The notes: a model not told the origin generated them from the letters alone. DNA of 64,000 bases from Panagrolaimus kolymaensis (GCA_028622995.1 JAJQJQ010000074.1:1-64000), one strand, 5' to 3'. Counted from the stretch's first letter, positions 12,726-24,161 are shown. Program-made: numbers and translations.

Positions 12726-13874
12726 TTAATTGAAAGAGGACACTTTTGTCAAAGTAATTTCCGTTGAAAAATTTTGAAACACTTTTCGGGGTGATTTTAT
12801 AAATTTTATTACAGCCTCTCGATATCCAGACATAATAAATAAAATAACTAAAGCTTCGATAAATATTCGAAGTTGGACGATCGTTTGGAGAAGTGTGGGA
12901 TCAGATAATCCATATTTTCCCGTAATCCATTCAGGTAGGATAAAATAATAACAATCATCACATTTCCAAGTTGATATTGATGTAATAATCATAACATCAA
13001 AAGTATTTCCCATAAACATGGGAATATTTTTGGCACATTCAATCATAAAAACAAATAAATTGATACTAGTTTGCGAAAAAATGACAACGCAAATTCGTAT
13101 GGAACTCATCAAATTTTTTCGGTTCTGTTTATATTGAAATTTAAGTTGGTTTATAATTTTAATAATTATTAAAATTGATGATAAAAATGATAGTAGCAAA
13201 CATAACATAGGTTTCAGAAACATAAAACAGCTAAAAATAGAAAATAATAAGTCAAATAACTTCACTTGAAAATCGTCGTAATAATTTTTTGGGCAAGAAT
13301 GCTTCGATAGATTTGATAAGACAGCGTCATGAAGACACTCTTTATCCAAATTATTCTTTCTTTGTTCCGATAAATCAGCAAAAAGTGTGTTAATGTTAGT
13401 AAAAATAACAAAAAAGTTGAAAATAAGAATCACGTAAAAAATTCTTTTATGTTTTGTAATTCTTTGATAAAAATGTGGAAAATATAATCCCACAAATCTC
13501 ATAAATGAAAAAAGAAATAAAGCAGAATATGAATTTGTGTCAATTGAATATTCGAAAAAGTTTTGTAGCCATCCTGTTTTAAAGTTATAAAAGCATGTTG
13601 AATTTGTATCACCAAAAAAGAGATAAGAAACCATGTTAAACCATATATACCTATAGCTTATAGCTAAATCCCAAAAAGCTTGATTAAGAATAAACCATTT
13701 ATAATTTTCTTTTATTCCACCAAAAATAGAAATTAGAATAACTATGAGTAGAAGACCCATGCAAATATAGCCAAATTGAATATGATTTAAAAACACAGAA
13801 CACGCAAAAAAAAATGTCCGCAAATGAGTATCACCAGCGTCATTAGCGTAATGACATGTCCGCAAACTTGTCAT
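12726..13874 (-). CDS. 7TM receptor with repeat-derived N-terminus (palindrome copy)
   Basis: Mirror of 19203-20351, same 382-residue protein, starting inside a GTCATTA hairpin. See the right-arm entry. Confidence 0.75.
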   Translation of the reverse strand: MTSLRTCHYANDAGDTHLRTFFFACSVFLNHIQFGYICMGLLLIVILISIFGGIKENYKWFILNQAFWDLAISYRYIWFNMVSYLFFGDTNSTCFYNFKTGWLQNFFEYSIDTNSYSALFLFSFMRFVGLYFPHFYQRITKHKRIFYVILIFNFFVIFTNINTLFADLSEQRKNNLDKECLHDAVLSNLSKHSCPKNYYDDFQVKLFDLLFSIFSCFMFLKPMLCLLLSFLSSILIIIKIINQLKFQYKQNRKNLMSSIRICVVIFSQTSINLFVFMIECAKNIPMFMGNTFDVMIITSISTWKCDDCYYFILPEWITGKYGLSDPTLLQTIVQLRIFIEALVILFIMSGYREAVIKFIKSPRKVFQNFSTEITLTKVSSFN

Positions 13875-13886
13875 TACGCTAATGAC
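13839..13886. repeat. Hairpin over receptor start codon (palindrome copy)
   Basis: Two perfect 18-bp arms and a 12-nt loop. Mirror of 19191-19238. Confidence 0.85.
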
Positions 13887-14097
13887 AAGAAAAAATAGTT
13901 AATGACATGACAAGAAAAGTAATGACATGAAAAAAATGTTAATGACATGACTGAAAAAGTAATGACAACAAAAAATAGTTAATGACATGACAGGAAAAGT
14001 AATGACAGAAATAAAATGTTAATGACATGACTGAAAAAGTAATGACAAGAAAAAATAGTTAATGACAACATGCTTAATGACCAATAAAAGTAATGAC
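13877..14097. repeat. TAATGAC minisatellite (palindrome copy)
   Basis: About eleven TAATGAC motifs, mostly 20 bp apart, grouped in 40-bp double units. Mirror of 18980-19200. Confidence 0.85.
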
Positions 14098-14399
14098 AGA
14101 GATTCGATTTGGTGTAAATTCAATTTGGTGTCAATATTTTGTTACCGTAATTATTTTTTGCTTGGCCCCATAAAAATTTGGAAAATTTTCTTTTTTTTGA
14201 ATTTACTGAAATCGAAATTTCTTCGAATTTTAAGGAAATCAAAATTTCTCTTCCTCCTTCCATTTTTTTGCTTGGCCCCATAAAATTTTTGGAAATAACA
14301 CAATTTTGAAATTTTTATAAAAAGATTTATTACGTCAATACAAAAAACAAGTCCATACAAAAAAACAAGTCAATACAGAATACAATAAAAACAAAGAGG

Positions 14400-16289
14400 C
14401 TATGGAGTTTGAACGTCATAACGGAATGCGATGGCATAATTCTTTGCTTTCACAGTTCCATTGTAGACAACATACGTCATCAAAGGCGAAGTATCTCGAT
14501 TAAGAGCAGGATTGTGACGGATGAGAGGACCACGAGTGAATCTCAATTCATTGACGAAGAAGTCATCGATTTTGTTATCAACATGTTGATCATGAAGAAG
14601 AGTAATGTTAGCTCCAATAGCTGTTGCAGGTTCAACGAACTAAAAATTCAAGGTAAATAAATGAAACAAAACAAATAAATTTACTTGGAAAACGTTTCTG
14701 AAGTATTTCAAGTTGCATGTCCTCTCAAAGCAAATAAACACTCGCTTAAGCTTTTTTGAGCGGAATCGTTTGGAGAAGTTCAGGAGGTTAATCAACAAGT
14801 ACGGTTATCAGTAAGTCGACAATCAAATCTAAAAAACAGAAAGTTGTAAAGCTTTGATATGGGTTAATAAAACGTACTCAAAATCTTCCAAGTCCTGAAG
14901 ATAGTTTCCTTTGCCATCCAAGAAGTTTTCAAGTCTCCACCAATATGAAGAGTGAAGTCGATGCATTGGAAAGATTTCATCTTTGCAGGAAGGCTTTGGA
15001 CAATTAGAACAAGTGGTTTGCTGCACCAGTTACCACTAAAGCTAACCAAAAAAAAACCAACATTGAGTAAATAGAAAATAAAAAGATAATAACTTACGCT
15101 TTTGCCTTCTTCCCAGAAATTTTGCAAACTTGAAAAACAAGCCCTCAAGTAATCACGTTCCATTTCGCTTTCAAGAAAATTCTGTTATAGGAGCTTCCCT
15201 TACTTCTTCTTCTTTCGGAGTAATTGACCCAGCTTCTTTATCACCATTTTGATTATCTTCAAACGTCGAAGTAGTAGCTTGCTGAGTATTTCGAAGGGTT
15301 TGATTAGCTTTCAAAATCGAGGCACCATTTCCCATTGAAGTTGTTGCATCCAAAGTTTTTAAAGCAGATGGTGGATTTGTTTCTGCAGCATTTGCATCTT
15401 GGTTAGCTTGAGGATGAAGAGGATCCAACGTCAAAGAAGGAGCTTGTGGAACAATACCAGCAGTTTGTTGAGCAGCCGAAGTCGAAAAAGGAGCTTGTTG
15501 AGCAACACCATCACCATGAGGAGCTTCCAACGTCAAAGAAGGAGCTTATTGAGCACCAGAAGGAACAGGAGCTTGAGGTTGAGGAGGATAACCATATGGA
15601 ACCTAAAAATAACAAAAATTATTGTGATACTTTCTCAAATTAATAACATACATAAGCAAAGCCGTTTCAACTATACAAGTTATCATATTTATCATAATAT
15701 CCGGTTGCTGGTGAAGTCATTCGTTGATTGCTTTGAGAAGCCATCGAAGTCAAAGGATATGTGGAATCGATTGTTGAGCAACATATCCATCATATTCAGT
15801 GTTTTGAGTTGGAACAAGCTGCTGACCGAAAACAAATCCAGCTGATTGAGGCACAGAAGTCGAATATGCACCATAAGCAGGTTGACGTAACATCCAACGT
15901 CGATGAAGCTGATACTCGAACAAGACAAACACATTGAGAAACTTCCAAAGTCCATGAAGCAAAAGTTTGTTTTCAACGATGACGATTATGAAGAATCTGA
16001 AAACTTATTTTCATGACGAAAATGAACGAAAAACATACCTTTTTTGCGCAACAACTGAAACTTCAAAGCCAAGAAAAGGATGACGAGCAAACGAAGCAGA
16101 TTTCGTTACTTCTGAATCAATATAGCCAATGAAGAAGCAGGATAAAAGCAGGTAAGACACTGAAAATTTAAACAAAACGAACAATAAAAAAAGGTGGATT
16201 ACTTACAAATGGCCAAACCAAGTCTGGAAAAGACGAAGTCAAATCAGGAGAACGGAAAACAAGCGCAGTAGTAGTAATAGCCGAAGATA
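14400..16289 (-). pseudogene. Decayed Q/P-rich multi-exon gene (palindrome copy)
   Basis: Mirror of 16788-18677. The two copies are head to head across the palindrome centre and point outward. Confidence 0.45.
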
Positions 16290-16488
16290 CTAAAGAACCA
16301 TAAAAAGTTACTAAGTATTAATATAAGGATAGAAAAATGGAACAAAACAAGCAACAAACCTCTCAAAAATCAAGGACTTACTCACAAAAAATCTGCTTCA
16401 AATAAAAAGCAACAAAAAAATATTCTAAGTTTCAAAAAAAGGCAGCAAAAAAGAGAAGGAACAAAAAAGTTGGCAAATGAATGAAGAA

Positions 16489-16588
16489 GAAAAAAGTGGG
16501 TGTGAAAAAATCGCGTTCAGCGATCCCTAGATTCTTTTACGAAACATTTCGCAAATTTTTTCGCAGGTTGCACGAGCGTTTCTTTTCA
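16489..16588. other. Asymmetric spacer at palindrome centre
   Basis: These 100 bp separate the arms and do not pair with each other. The arms stop pairing at 16488/16589. The spacer has loosely related A-rich and T-rich halves around TCGCG and TTCGC but no exact dyad. No gene is seen. A unique spacer is what a real palindrome made by a fold-back or template-switch event would leave; a chimeric read can leave one too. Confidence 0.9.
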
Positions 16589-16787
16589 TTCTTCATTCAT
16601 TTGCCAACTTTTTTGTTCCTTCTCTTTTTTGCTGCCTTTTTTTGAAACTTAGAATATTTTTTTGTTGCTTTTTATTTGAAGCAGATTTTTTGTGAGTAAG
16701 TCCTTGATTTTTGAGAGGTTTGTTGCTTGTTTTGTTCCATTTTTCTATCCTTATATTAATACTTAGTAACTTTTTATGGTTCTTTAG

Positions 16788-18677
16788 TATCTTCGGCTAT
16801 TACTACTACTGCGCTTGTTTTCCGTTCTCCTGATTTGACTTCGTCTTTTCCAGACTTGGTTTGGCCATTTGTAAGTAATCCACCTTTTTTTATTGTTCGT
16901 TTTGTTTAAATTTTCAGTGTCTTACCTGCTTTTATCCTGCTTCTTCATTGGCTATATTGATTCAGAAGTAACGAAATCTGCTTCGTTTGCTCGTCATCCT
17001 TTTCTTGGCTTTGAAGTTTCAGTTGTTGCGCAAAAAAGGTATGTTTTTCGTTCATTTTCGTCATGAAAATAAGTTTTCAGATTCTTCATAATCGTCATCG
17101 TTGAAAACAAACTTTTGCTTCATGGACTTTGGAAGTTTCTCAATGTGTTTGTCTTGTTCGAGTATCAGCTTCATCGACGTTGGATGTTACGTCAACCTGC
17201 TTATGGTGCATATTCGACTTCTGTGCCTCAATCAGCTGGATTTGTTTTCGGTCAGCAGCTTGTTCCAACTCAAAACACTGAATATGATGGATATGTTGCT
17301 CAACAATCGATTCCACATATCCTTTGACTTCGATGGCTTCTCAAAGCAATCAACGAATGACTTCACCAGCAACCGGATATTATGATAAATATGATAACTT
17401 GTATAGTTGAAACGGCTTTGCTTATGTATGTTATTAATTTGAGAAAGTATCACAATAATTTTTGTTATTTTTAGGTTCCATATGGTTATCCTCCTCAACC
17501 TCAAGCTCCTGTTCCTTCTGGTGCTCAATAAGCTCCTTCTTTGACGTTGGAAGCTCCTCATGGTGATGGTGTTGCTCAACAAGCTCCTTTTTCGACTTCG
17601 GCTGCTCAACAAACTGCTGGTATTGTTCCACAAGCTCCTTCTTTGACGTTGGATCCTCTTCATCCTCAAGCTAACCAAGATGCAAATGCTGCAGAAACAA
17701 ATCCACCATCTGCTTTAAAAACTTTGGATGCAACAACTTCAATGGGAAATGGTGCCTCGATTTTGAAAGCTAATCAAACCCTTCGAAATACTCAGCAAGC
17801 TACTACTTCGACGTTTGAAGATAATCAAAATGGTGATAAAGAAGCTGGGTCAATTACTCCGAAAGAAGAAGAAGTAAGGGAAGCTCCTATAACAGAATTT
17901 TCTTGAAAGCGAAATGGAACGTGATTACTTGAGGGCTTGTTTTTCAAGTTTGCAAAATTTCTGGGAAGAAGGCAAAAGCGTAAGTTATTATCTTTTTATT
18001 TTCTATTTACTCAATGTTGGTTTTTTTTTGGTTAGCTTTAGTGGTAACTGGTGCAGCAAACCACTTGTTCTAATTGTCCAAAGCCTTCCTGCAAAGATGA
18101 AATCTTTCCAATGCATCGACTTCACTCTTCATATTGGTGGAGACTTGAAAACTTCTTGGATGGCAAAGGAAACTATCTTCAGGACTTGGAAGATTTTGAG
18201 TACGTTTTATTAACCCATATCAAAGCTTTACAACTTTCTGTTTTTTAGATTTGATTGTCGACTTACTGATAACCGTACTTGTTGATTAACCTCCTGAACT
18301 TCTCCAAACGATTCCGCTCAAAAAAGCTTAAGCGAGTGTTTATTTGCTTTGAGAGGACATGCAACTTGAAATACTTCAGAAACGTTTTCCAAGTAAATTT
18401 ATTTGTTTTGTTTCATTTATTTACCTTGAATTTTTAGTTCGTTGAACCTGCAACAGCTATTGGAGCTAACATTACTCTTCTTCATGATCAACATGTTGAT
18501 AACAAAATCGATGACTTCTTCGTCAATGAATTGAGATTCACTCGTGGTCCTCTCATCCGTCACAATCCTGCTCTTAATCGAGATACTTCGCCTTTGATGA
18601 CGTATGTTGTCTACAATGGAACTGTGAAAGCAAAGAATTATGCCATCGCATTCCGTTATGACGTTCAAACTCCATAG
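16788..18677 (+). pseudogene. Decayed Q/P-rich multi-exon gene, function unknown
   Basis: I do not recognise the product. Coding-like stretches, less AT-biased than neighbouring DNA, are separated by clear splice signals, for example donor GTAAGT after 16870 and acceptor TTTTCAG near 16917. They fall in different frames. A Q/P-rich part with repeated PQAPSLTL and AQQAP motifs lies at about 17475-17900, broken by a TAG-free but TAA-containing frame at 17527-17529. It is followed by a frame change in a T-run near 17897 that would otherwise lead into LESEMERDYL. The last exon, from about 18439, reads to a TAG at 18675-18677 and holds motifs such as IGANITLLHD and YNGTVKAKNYAIAFRYD. One nonsense codon plus at least two frame breaks suggest a pseudogene. 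Homopolymer sequencing errors could mimic part of this. Confidence 0.45.
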
Positions 18678-18782
18678 CCTCTTTGTTTTTATTGTATTCT
18701 GTATTGACTTGTTTTTTTGTATGGACTTGTTTTTTGTATTGACGTAATAAATCTTTTTATAAAAATTTCAAAATTGTGTTAT

Positions 18783-18922
18783 TTCCAAAAATTTTATGGG
18801 GCCAAGCAAAAAAATGGAAGGAGGAAGAGAAATTTTGATTTCCTTAAAATTCGAAGAAATTTCGATTTCAGTAAATTCAAAAAAAAGAAAATTTTCCAAA
18901 TTTTTATGGGGCCAAGCAAAAA
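18783..18922. repeat. Direct repeat of a TATGGGGCCAAGC block
   Basis: Two copies of a roughly 27-bp block containing TTTATGGGGCCAAGCAAAAA (18783-18812 and 18896-18922) flank ~85 bp of A/T-rich DNA between the decayed gene and the minisatellite. The mirror lies at about 14155-14294. Confidence 0.6.
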
Positions 18923-18979
18923 ATAATTACGGTAACAAAATATTGACACCAAATTGAATTTACACCAAATCGAATCTCT

Positions 18980-19200
18980 GTCATTACTTTTATTGGTCAT
19001 TAAGCATGTTGTCATTAACTATTTTTTCTTGTCATTACTTTTTCAGTCATGTCATTAACATTTTATTTCTGTCATTACTTTTCCTGTCATGTCATTAACT
19101 ATTTTTTGTTGTCATTACTTTTTCAGTCATGTCATTAACATTTTTTTCATGTCATTACTTTTCTTGTCATGTCATTAACTATTTTTTCTTGTCATTAGCG
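18980..19200. repeat. GTCATTA minisatellite
   Basis: GTCATTA recurs about every 20 bp, with alternating spacers that make a 40-bp higher unit of types GTCATTACTTTTTCAGTCAT and GTCATTAACTATTTTTTCTT. It runs directly into the start codon of the receptor at 19203. Confidence 0.88.
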
Positions 19201-19238
19201 TAATGACAAGTTTGCGGACATGTCATTACGCTAATGAC
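19191..19238. repeat. Hairpin over receptor start codon
   Basis: The arms GTCATTAGCGTAATGACA (19191-19208) and TGTCATTACGCTAATGAC (19221-19238) are perfect reverse complements with a 12-nt loop. The ATG at 19203-19205 lies inside the left arm. Confidence 0.9.
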
Positions 19239-20351
19239 GCTGGTGATACTCATTTGCGGACATTTTTTTTTGCGTGTTCTGTGTTTTTAAATCATATTCA
19301 ATTTGGCTATATTTGCATGGGTCTTCTACTCATAGTTATTCTAATTTCTATTTTTGGTGGAATAAAAGAAAATTATAAATGGTTTATTCTTAATCAAGCT
19401 TTTTGGGATTTAGCTATAAGCTATAGGTATATATGGTTTAACATGGTTTCTTATCTCTTTTTTGGTGATACAAATTCAACATGCTTTTATAACTTTAAAA
19501 CAGGATGGCTACAAAACTTTTTCGAATATTCAATTGACACAAATTCATATTCTGCTTTATTTCTTTTTTCATTTATGAGATTTGTGGGATTATATTTTCC
19601 ACATTTTTATCAAAGAATTACAAAACATAAAAGAATTTTTTACGTGATTCTTATTTTCAACTTTTTTGTTATTTTTACTAACATTAACACACTTTTTGCT
19701 GATTTATCGGAACAAAGAAAGAATAATTTGGATAAAGAGTGTCTTCATGACGCTGTCTTATCAAATCTATCGAAGCATTCTTGCCCAAAAAATTATTACG
19801 ACGATTTTCAAGTGAAGTTATTTGACTTATTATTTTCTATTTTTAGCTGTTTTATGTTTCTGAAACCTATGTTATGTTTGCTACTATCATTTTTATCATC
19901 AATTTTAATAATTATTAAAATTATAAACCAACTTAAATTTCAATATAAACAGAACCGAAAAAATTTGATGAGTTCCATACGAATTTGCGTTGTCATTTTT
20001 TCGCAAACTAGTATCAATTTATTTGTTTTTATGATTGAATGTGCCAAAAATATTCCCATGTTTATGGGAAATACTTTTGATGTTATGATTATTACATCAA
20101 TATCAACTTGGAAATGTGATGATTGTTATTATTTTATCCTACCTGAATGGATTACGGGAAAATATGGATTATCTGATCCCACACTTCTCCAAACGATCGT
20201 CCAACTTCGAATATTTATCGAAGCTTTAGTTATTTTATTTATTATGTCTGGATATCGAGAGGCTGTAATAAAATTTATAAAATCACCCCGAAAAGTGTTT
20301 CAAAATTTTTCAACGGAAATTACTTTGACAAAAGTGTCCTCTTTCAATTAA
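19203..20351 (+). CDS. 7TM receptor with repeat-derived N-terminus
   Basis: Intronless gene for 382 residues, of the same 7TM family as 36833-38053. From the segment HIQFGYIC onward it aligns along its whole length with the family: the GGIKENYKWF loop, the SFMRFVGLYFPHFY end of TM3, the WKCDDC pair before TM7, and the MSGYRE motif after it. The first ~25 residues differ. Relatives begin with a conserved SLGG/IGG-type segment and a CFL motif; here that part is encoded by the GTCATTA repeat and its hairpin. The gene may use this new start, may have lost its proper start, or may be spliced from an upstream exon I cannot see. The C-terminal TKVSSFN matches the family tail. It sits between the minisatellite and the nonsense receptor. 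Confidence 0.75.
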   Translation: MTSLRTCHYANDAGDTHLRTFFFACSVFLNHIQFGYICMGLLLIVILISIFGGIKENYKWFILNQAFWDLAISYRYIWFNMVSYLFFGDTNSTCFYNFKTGWLQNFFEYSIDTNSYSALFLFSFMRFVGLYFPHFYQRITKHKRIFYVILIFNFFVIFTNINTLFADLSEQRKNNLDKECLHDAVLSNLSKHSCPKNYYDDFQVKLFDLLFSIFSCFMFLKPMLCLLLSFLSSILIIIKIINQLKFQYKQNRKNLMSSIRICVVIFSQTSINLFVFMIECAKNIPMFMGNTFDVMIITSISTWKCDDCYYFILPEWITGKYGLSDPTLLQTIVQLRIFIEALVILFIMSGYREAVIKFIKSPRKVFQNFSTEITLTKVSSFN

Positions 20352-21496
20352 TAGCTATCATCTCTTATTCGTAAGAACAAAAATGAAAAAATAAAGAATT
20401 TCAAGCTTTTATCCTTTAATGTCAAAGTTTTTTAAAATTGTATGTTTTTTCTTGTTGAATAAAAAAACGTTGGGCACACATATGCGTGTTAAATTCTATC
20501 AAGTACGATTTATTAAAAAGCCATTATTTTTTTGCAAAAAAAATATTAATCTATTGTTTCTAAATTTCTGAGTTTTAACCCTCTCCTTTGCAAAAATTAA
20601 AATATTTCAAAAATATTTAGTTTGCTTTATTTCAAGAATCAACTTTGTTTTCAGAATTAAATGTTTTTTTGTCAGTAAACCAGCCGCACGACAAATAATA
20701 CTTTGTTACAGGAATAATAACAGGGCAAGAAAGAACGCGTTTGATTCAAATCCACAACAGTTAGAATAAACACTTTAGCGATTTTTTCTTTGTCATACAT
20801 TTATTATTTCTAAAATTTACATTAAAAAAGTTGCATGTACAGTAATCAAAATTTTGGAAGCTATCTTTACTAAAACACATTGATTGTCGCATATAATTAT
20901 TTTATGGGGCATTTATTTATAAGCAAAAAAATCTTAAATGAAAACTTTTAAAAAACTAATGAACAATTTATATTCTTTTGTTTTTGCAAATTTCTTAGCA
21001 CATACGAATAATATACTGTATTTATTTTTTTCTGAGTCTTTTCCTTTTTTTAACAATAACAATATTATTCTCAAAGAATTTTCACACAAAAATAAAAAAA
21101 ATTTTAAAGTTCAACCTTGTTTTTAGAACTCGAATGTTTTTTGTATCTTCAAAAAAATTAAAGGTTAAAACAATACTTTTAATTCTTATAACAAAGAAAT
21201 AATACAATACCGTTTTCGAAAACTTCAACATTAATGAAAAGCTTTAAAAAAACGAGTAACTTTGTTTATTTTATACTTTAATAAAAACAATATTATTTTT
21301 GCAATTTACTCAAGTAAAATCCAAAACTTATTCTGTTATGAAAAAGGCGATAAACTACAAAAAGAAAAAAATAATAGGGCAAAAAAAGTTAATAAAATAT
21401 TTAAAAAGGTTGTAATTCATTATTATTTTTCATAAAATTAAAAACAATTTTCTTTTAACCTAAATAATCCACTTTTTTGTACAAAGAATCAATTTT
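20352..21496. other. Intergenic, very AT-rich
   Basis: No gene supported. No Cys-rich peptide gene was found upstream of the 21497 receptor, unlike the three intact outer receptors. Confidence 0.5.
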
Positions 21497-22696
21497 ATGG
21501 CTGAATTAAAGACAGAAAATTCGGAAACATGTGTTGCATATTTAGGTGGTCCTACAGGCCTCCATGTTAATCTTGATAGTTTCCGTTGTTTTCTGACGTA
21601 TTTTTCTGTAACTTTAAATCAAATACAATTTGGATATATTTGTATTGCTTTGTTAGTTATTATTATGTTTATTTCAATTTTTGGAGGAATAAAAGAAAAT
21701 TATCGTTGGTTCGTTCTTAATCAGGCGATTTGGGATTTAGCTATTAGTTATAAGTTTATATGTAATAACTTGATACAATATTCTTTTTATGGAATTTATA
21801 CCACTTCTTGTTTTTATAACTTTGAAACAGGATGGTTAACCTCCGTTTTTTAATTTTCAATTGACACAAATTCATATTCTGCTTTATTTCTTTTTTCATT
21901 TATGAGAATTCTGGGATTATATTTTCCACAAAAATATAAGACATTAACAAGAAATCAAGGAATTTTTTACATTATTTTTATTTTCAACTTTTTTATTATT
22001 TTTACTAATATTCATGCATTCTTTAATACGCTGTCAACCCAAAGAAAGGCTAGATTGAAAGAAGAATGCATTCAGAAATCTGAAATTAATAACATGAATC
22101 AAACTTTATGTTCTGGTAATTACGATGGAGATTATCAAATAATGATGTTTAAACTTTTATTTAGAGTATTTAGTTTTATTATGTTTCTCAAGCCCTTGAT
22201 ATGCTTATTTCTCTCATTCATCTCAGCGATTTTAATTATTTTTCGTGTTATAAAACAATTTAAGTTCCAATATAACCATAATCAAAAAGACCTCACAAGT
22301 TCCATTCGAATTTGCGTTGTTATTCTCTTACAAACCTTAATAAATTTTTTTGTATTTTTTATCGAGTGTGTAAAAAACATTTCCCTTTTTATGGGCAATA
22401 CTTTTGATGTTATAATTATTACATCCATTTCAACTTGGGATTGTAAGAATTGTTATCATTTTATCCTCCCTGAATGGCTTAGTGGACAATATGGATTAGC
22501 TTACTCTCCAGTTTTACAAGCAATCGTACAAACGCGAATTTTTATTGAATCATTAATTATTTTATTTATTATGACGGGATATCGAGAAAGTTTATTAAAT
22601 TTTATCAAATCACCTCGAAAAATGTTGTGGCAATTCATAACAGGTGAAACATCGAGCGTCACAATTTTAATAACACAAGTTTCTTCCTTAAATTAA
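21497..22696 (+). pseudogene. 7TM receptor with one nonsense codon
   Basis: The frame runs 399 codons plus stop and is intact except for TAA at 21851-21853, codon 119. Paralogs have a sense codon there (Q, E or G before the (F/Y)SI(D/S)TNSYSA segment), so a single CAA-to-TAA change would explain it. Codons before and after align with the family without gaps: TM1-TM2 with GGIKENYRWF upstream, TM3 to the tail with WDCKNC and MTGYRE downstream. It ends in the family-like tail TQVSSLN. It could be a recent pseudogene, a read-through gene, or a consensus error; identity in both arms does not decide this because they may share reads. Confidence 0.8.
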
Positions 22697-22983
22697 TTAA
22701 TATGCTTAACTTATTTTATATATCGTTTTATCAAAGAAAAAATAAAATAGACTCTTTGCTTCGTCGAATAAAAAAACACACAATAAAAATTCACTTTATT
22801 TTCAATGTCCTCTAATTTCCTTGTTTGACACTTTATCATAAAAGCCTTTTGAATTTTTTTTTAAACTTGTACCGTATTCATTATTATCAAAAGACCCAAC
22901 CTTATATTATATAATGCATCACTTTTCCATGTAATTATTACAAAATCTATAACATTTAAACTGTCAAAGTTTTCATTCATAAG

Positions 22984-23434
22984 TGTTGCCAGTTGTAGGG
23001 GTTTTGTAAATTTGTAACTTTTGATTTTTTGTGAAAATCTTTATTTAAGTTTTGTTTATCTTTGTTTTAACCTTTACTCCGTTTTTTATTTAATCTCTTT
23101 CTTTTTTTCATTTTTCTCACGAAAAACGAATTTTGGATTGTGAAATTTTATCTTTGTCTAAAAAGCGAGCGTCTTGACGGATCCTCAAAAGTCTGCTGGC
23201 ACCGCGCGCTTTTCTAGAAATGATCGATCGTTGTGCAATATAAACGAAGTCCGTATAAAAAGGATTCGACATTAAAAATCTTGATCGATTTCGGAGTCAG
23301 TCTTATTTTGAGTTCTTTGATGCATTAGATTGAGTGAATTTGGAAATAAATAAAAATTTATAAATTTGTCTCAATTCTCTCCCAAAATAAAAGAGCTGAT
23401 ACCTATTCAGTCGAAGGCCGCGGCCCCAGTAACA
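22984..23434 (+). mobile_element. Solo-LTR-like element
   Basis: A 451-bp block begins TGTTGCC and ends GTAACA, the TG...CA pattern with short inverted ends seen in LTRs. Flanks are ATAAG (22979-22983) and ATAAT (23435-23439), a possible imperfect 5-bp duplication. Inside are a TATAAAAAG box (23254-23262) and, about 85 bp on, AATAAA (23345-23350), the order expected in an LTR. Base composition is richer in GC than its surroundings, with GGCCGCGGCCCC near the end. No gag or pol is present. A diverged promoter of another kind is the alternative. Confidence 0.5.
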
Positions 23435-24107
23435 ATAATTTTTTCCTTTGATGAGTATTTGATTTTCTCTCTAGTTGAAAACATAACAAAAAATGTAGAG
23501 TGAATTTATTGAAATAATTTTTAGATTTTTCTTTATTATTTTTTTATTATTTTAAACTGATTATGTGACGTCTAAATTCCCATAAAATTATCTGACGTAC
23601 TTTAATACGACGAAGATCAAACATGTGAGAGATCTTTTGTATCGAATATTTGTATCATCAATAACACAAAACTTTTTACGACAAATGATTATTTTGAGGG
23701 AAAAAAGAATAAAATTAACATTAAAAATTATTTATGAATGAACATTAATTTGAGGCCCATATGTAGAAAAAATAAAAAAGAATTCACATGTTAAAAAACA
23801 TTTTAAAAATCAGTGTCATCTTTTCAAAGCAACTTAAAATTACGGAAAGAATTAGTTTAGATTTAGAAAATAAAATTAAAATATTCTTTAACCAAAGAAA
23901 GACTAAAAAAAATTGGCCCAAAACCAAAAGTATGACATATACATAACATGACGAAAAAAAGGCTTATAATTTAAACAATGGGAAAAAATATTCTTTTTGT
24001 AGCCCTTTAATCAATGATTAAATTACATATAATTTATGATAATCTTGACCACCCCTAAAGTCATAGGGTTTATTAAGAGTTCCGGGTGAATTATATGAAT
24101 AAAATCA

Positions 24108-24115
24108 TATAAAAG
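24108..24115 (+). promoter_or_regulatory. TATA box of peptide A
   Basis: TATAAAAG 54 bp before the ATG. The extended context CATATAAAAG, then AAATCAA, is shared with peptide C. Confidence 0.6.
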
Positions 24116-24161
24116 CAAATCAAATCGATGGTAAAAACATAATTCATCCTGCTTTGTAGAT

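Larger units (their letters stand above)
1..16488. repeat. Left arm of 33-kb palindrome
   Basis: This arm is the reverse complement of 16589-33077. In the interior, coordinates map as x to 33077 minus x, and every coding region I compared is identical in the two arms. I found only three differences, all homopolymer lengths near the outer edge: T5 at 7-11 against A4 at 33068-33071, T7 at 166-172 against A8 at 32906-32913, and T15 at 252-266 against A16 at 32811-32826. The arm runs into the window edge, so its true outer end is unseen. Confidence 0.97.

Noticed and set aside
15399..15845. 148-codon Arg/Ser-rich frame antisense to the decayed gene (mirror 17232-17678)
   Set aside because: It is the reverse reading of Q/P-rich codons; splice signals and motifs support the other strand.
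20938..21126. 62-codon frame starting MKTFKK (mirror 11951-12139)
   Set aside because: Checked as a possible missing secreted peptide before the 21497 receptor; it has one cysteine, no clear signal peptide and no splice structure.
23165..23425. Cluster of common restriction-site hexamers and GC-rich words suggesting a cloning linker
   Set aside because: Sites are spread over 250 bp with ordinary sequence between, are duplicated in both arms, and fit an LTR-like element better than vector DNA.
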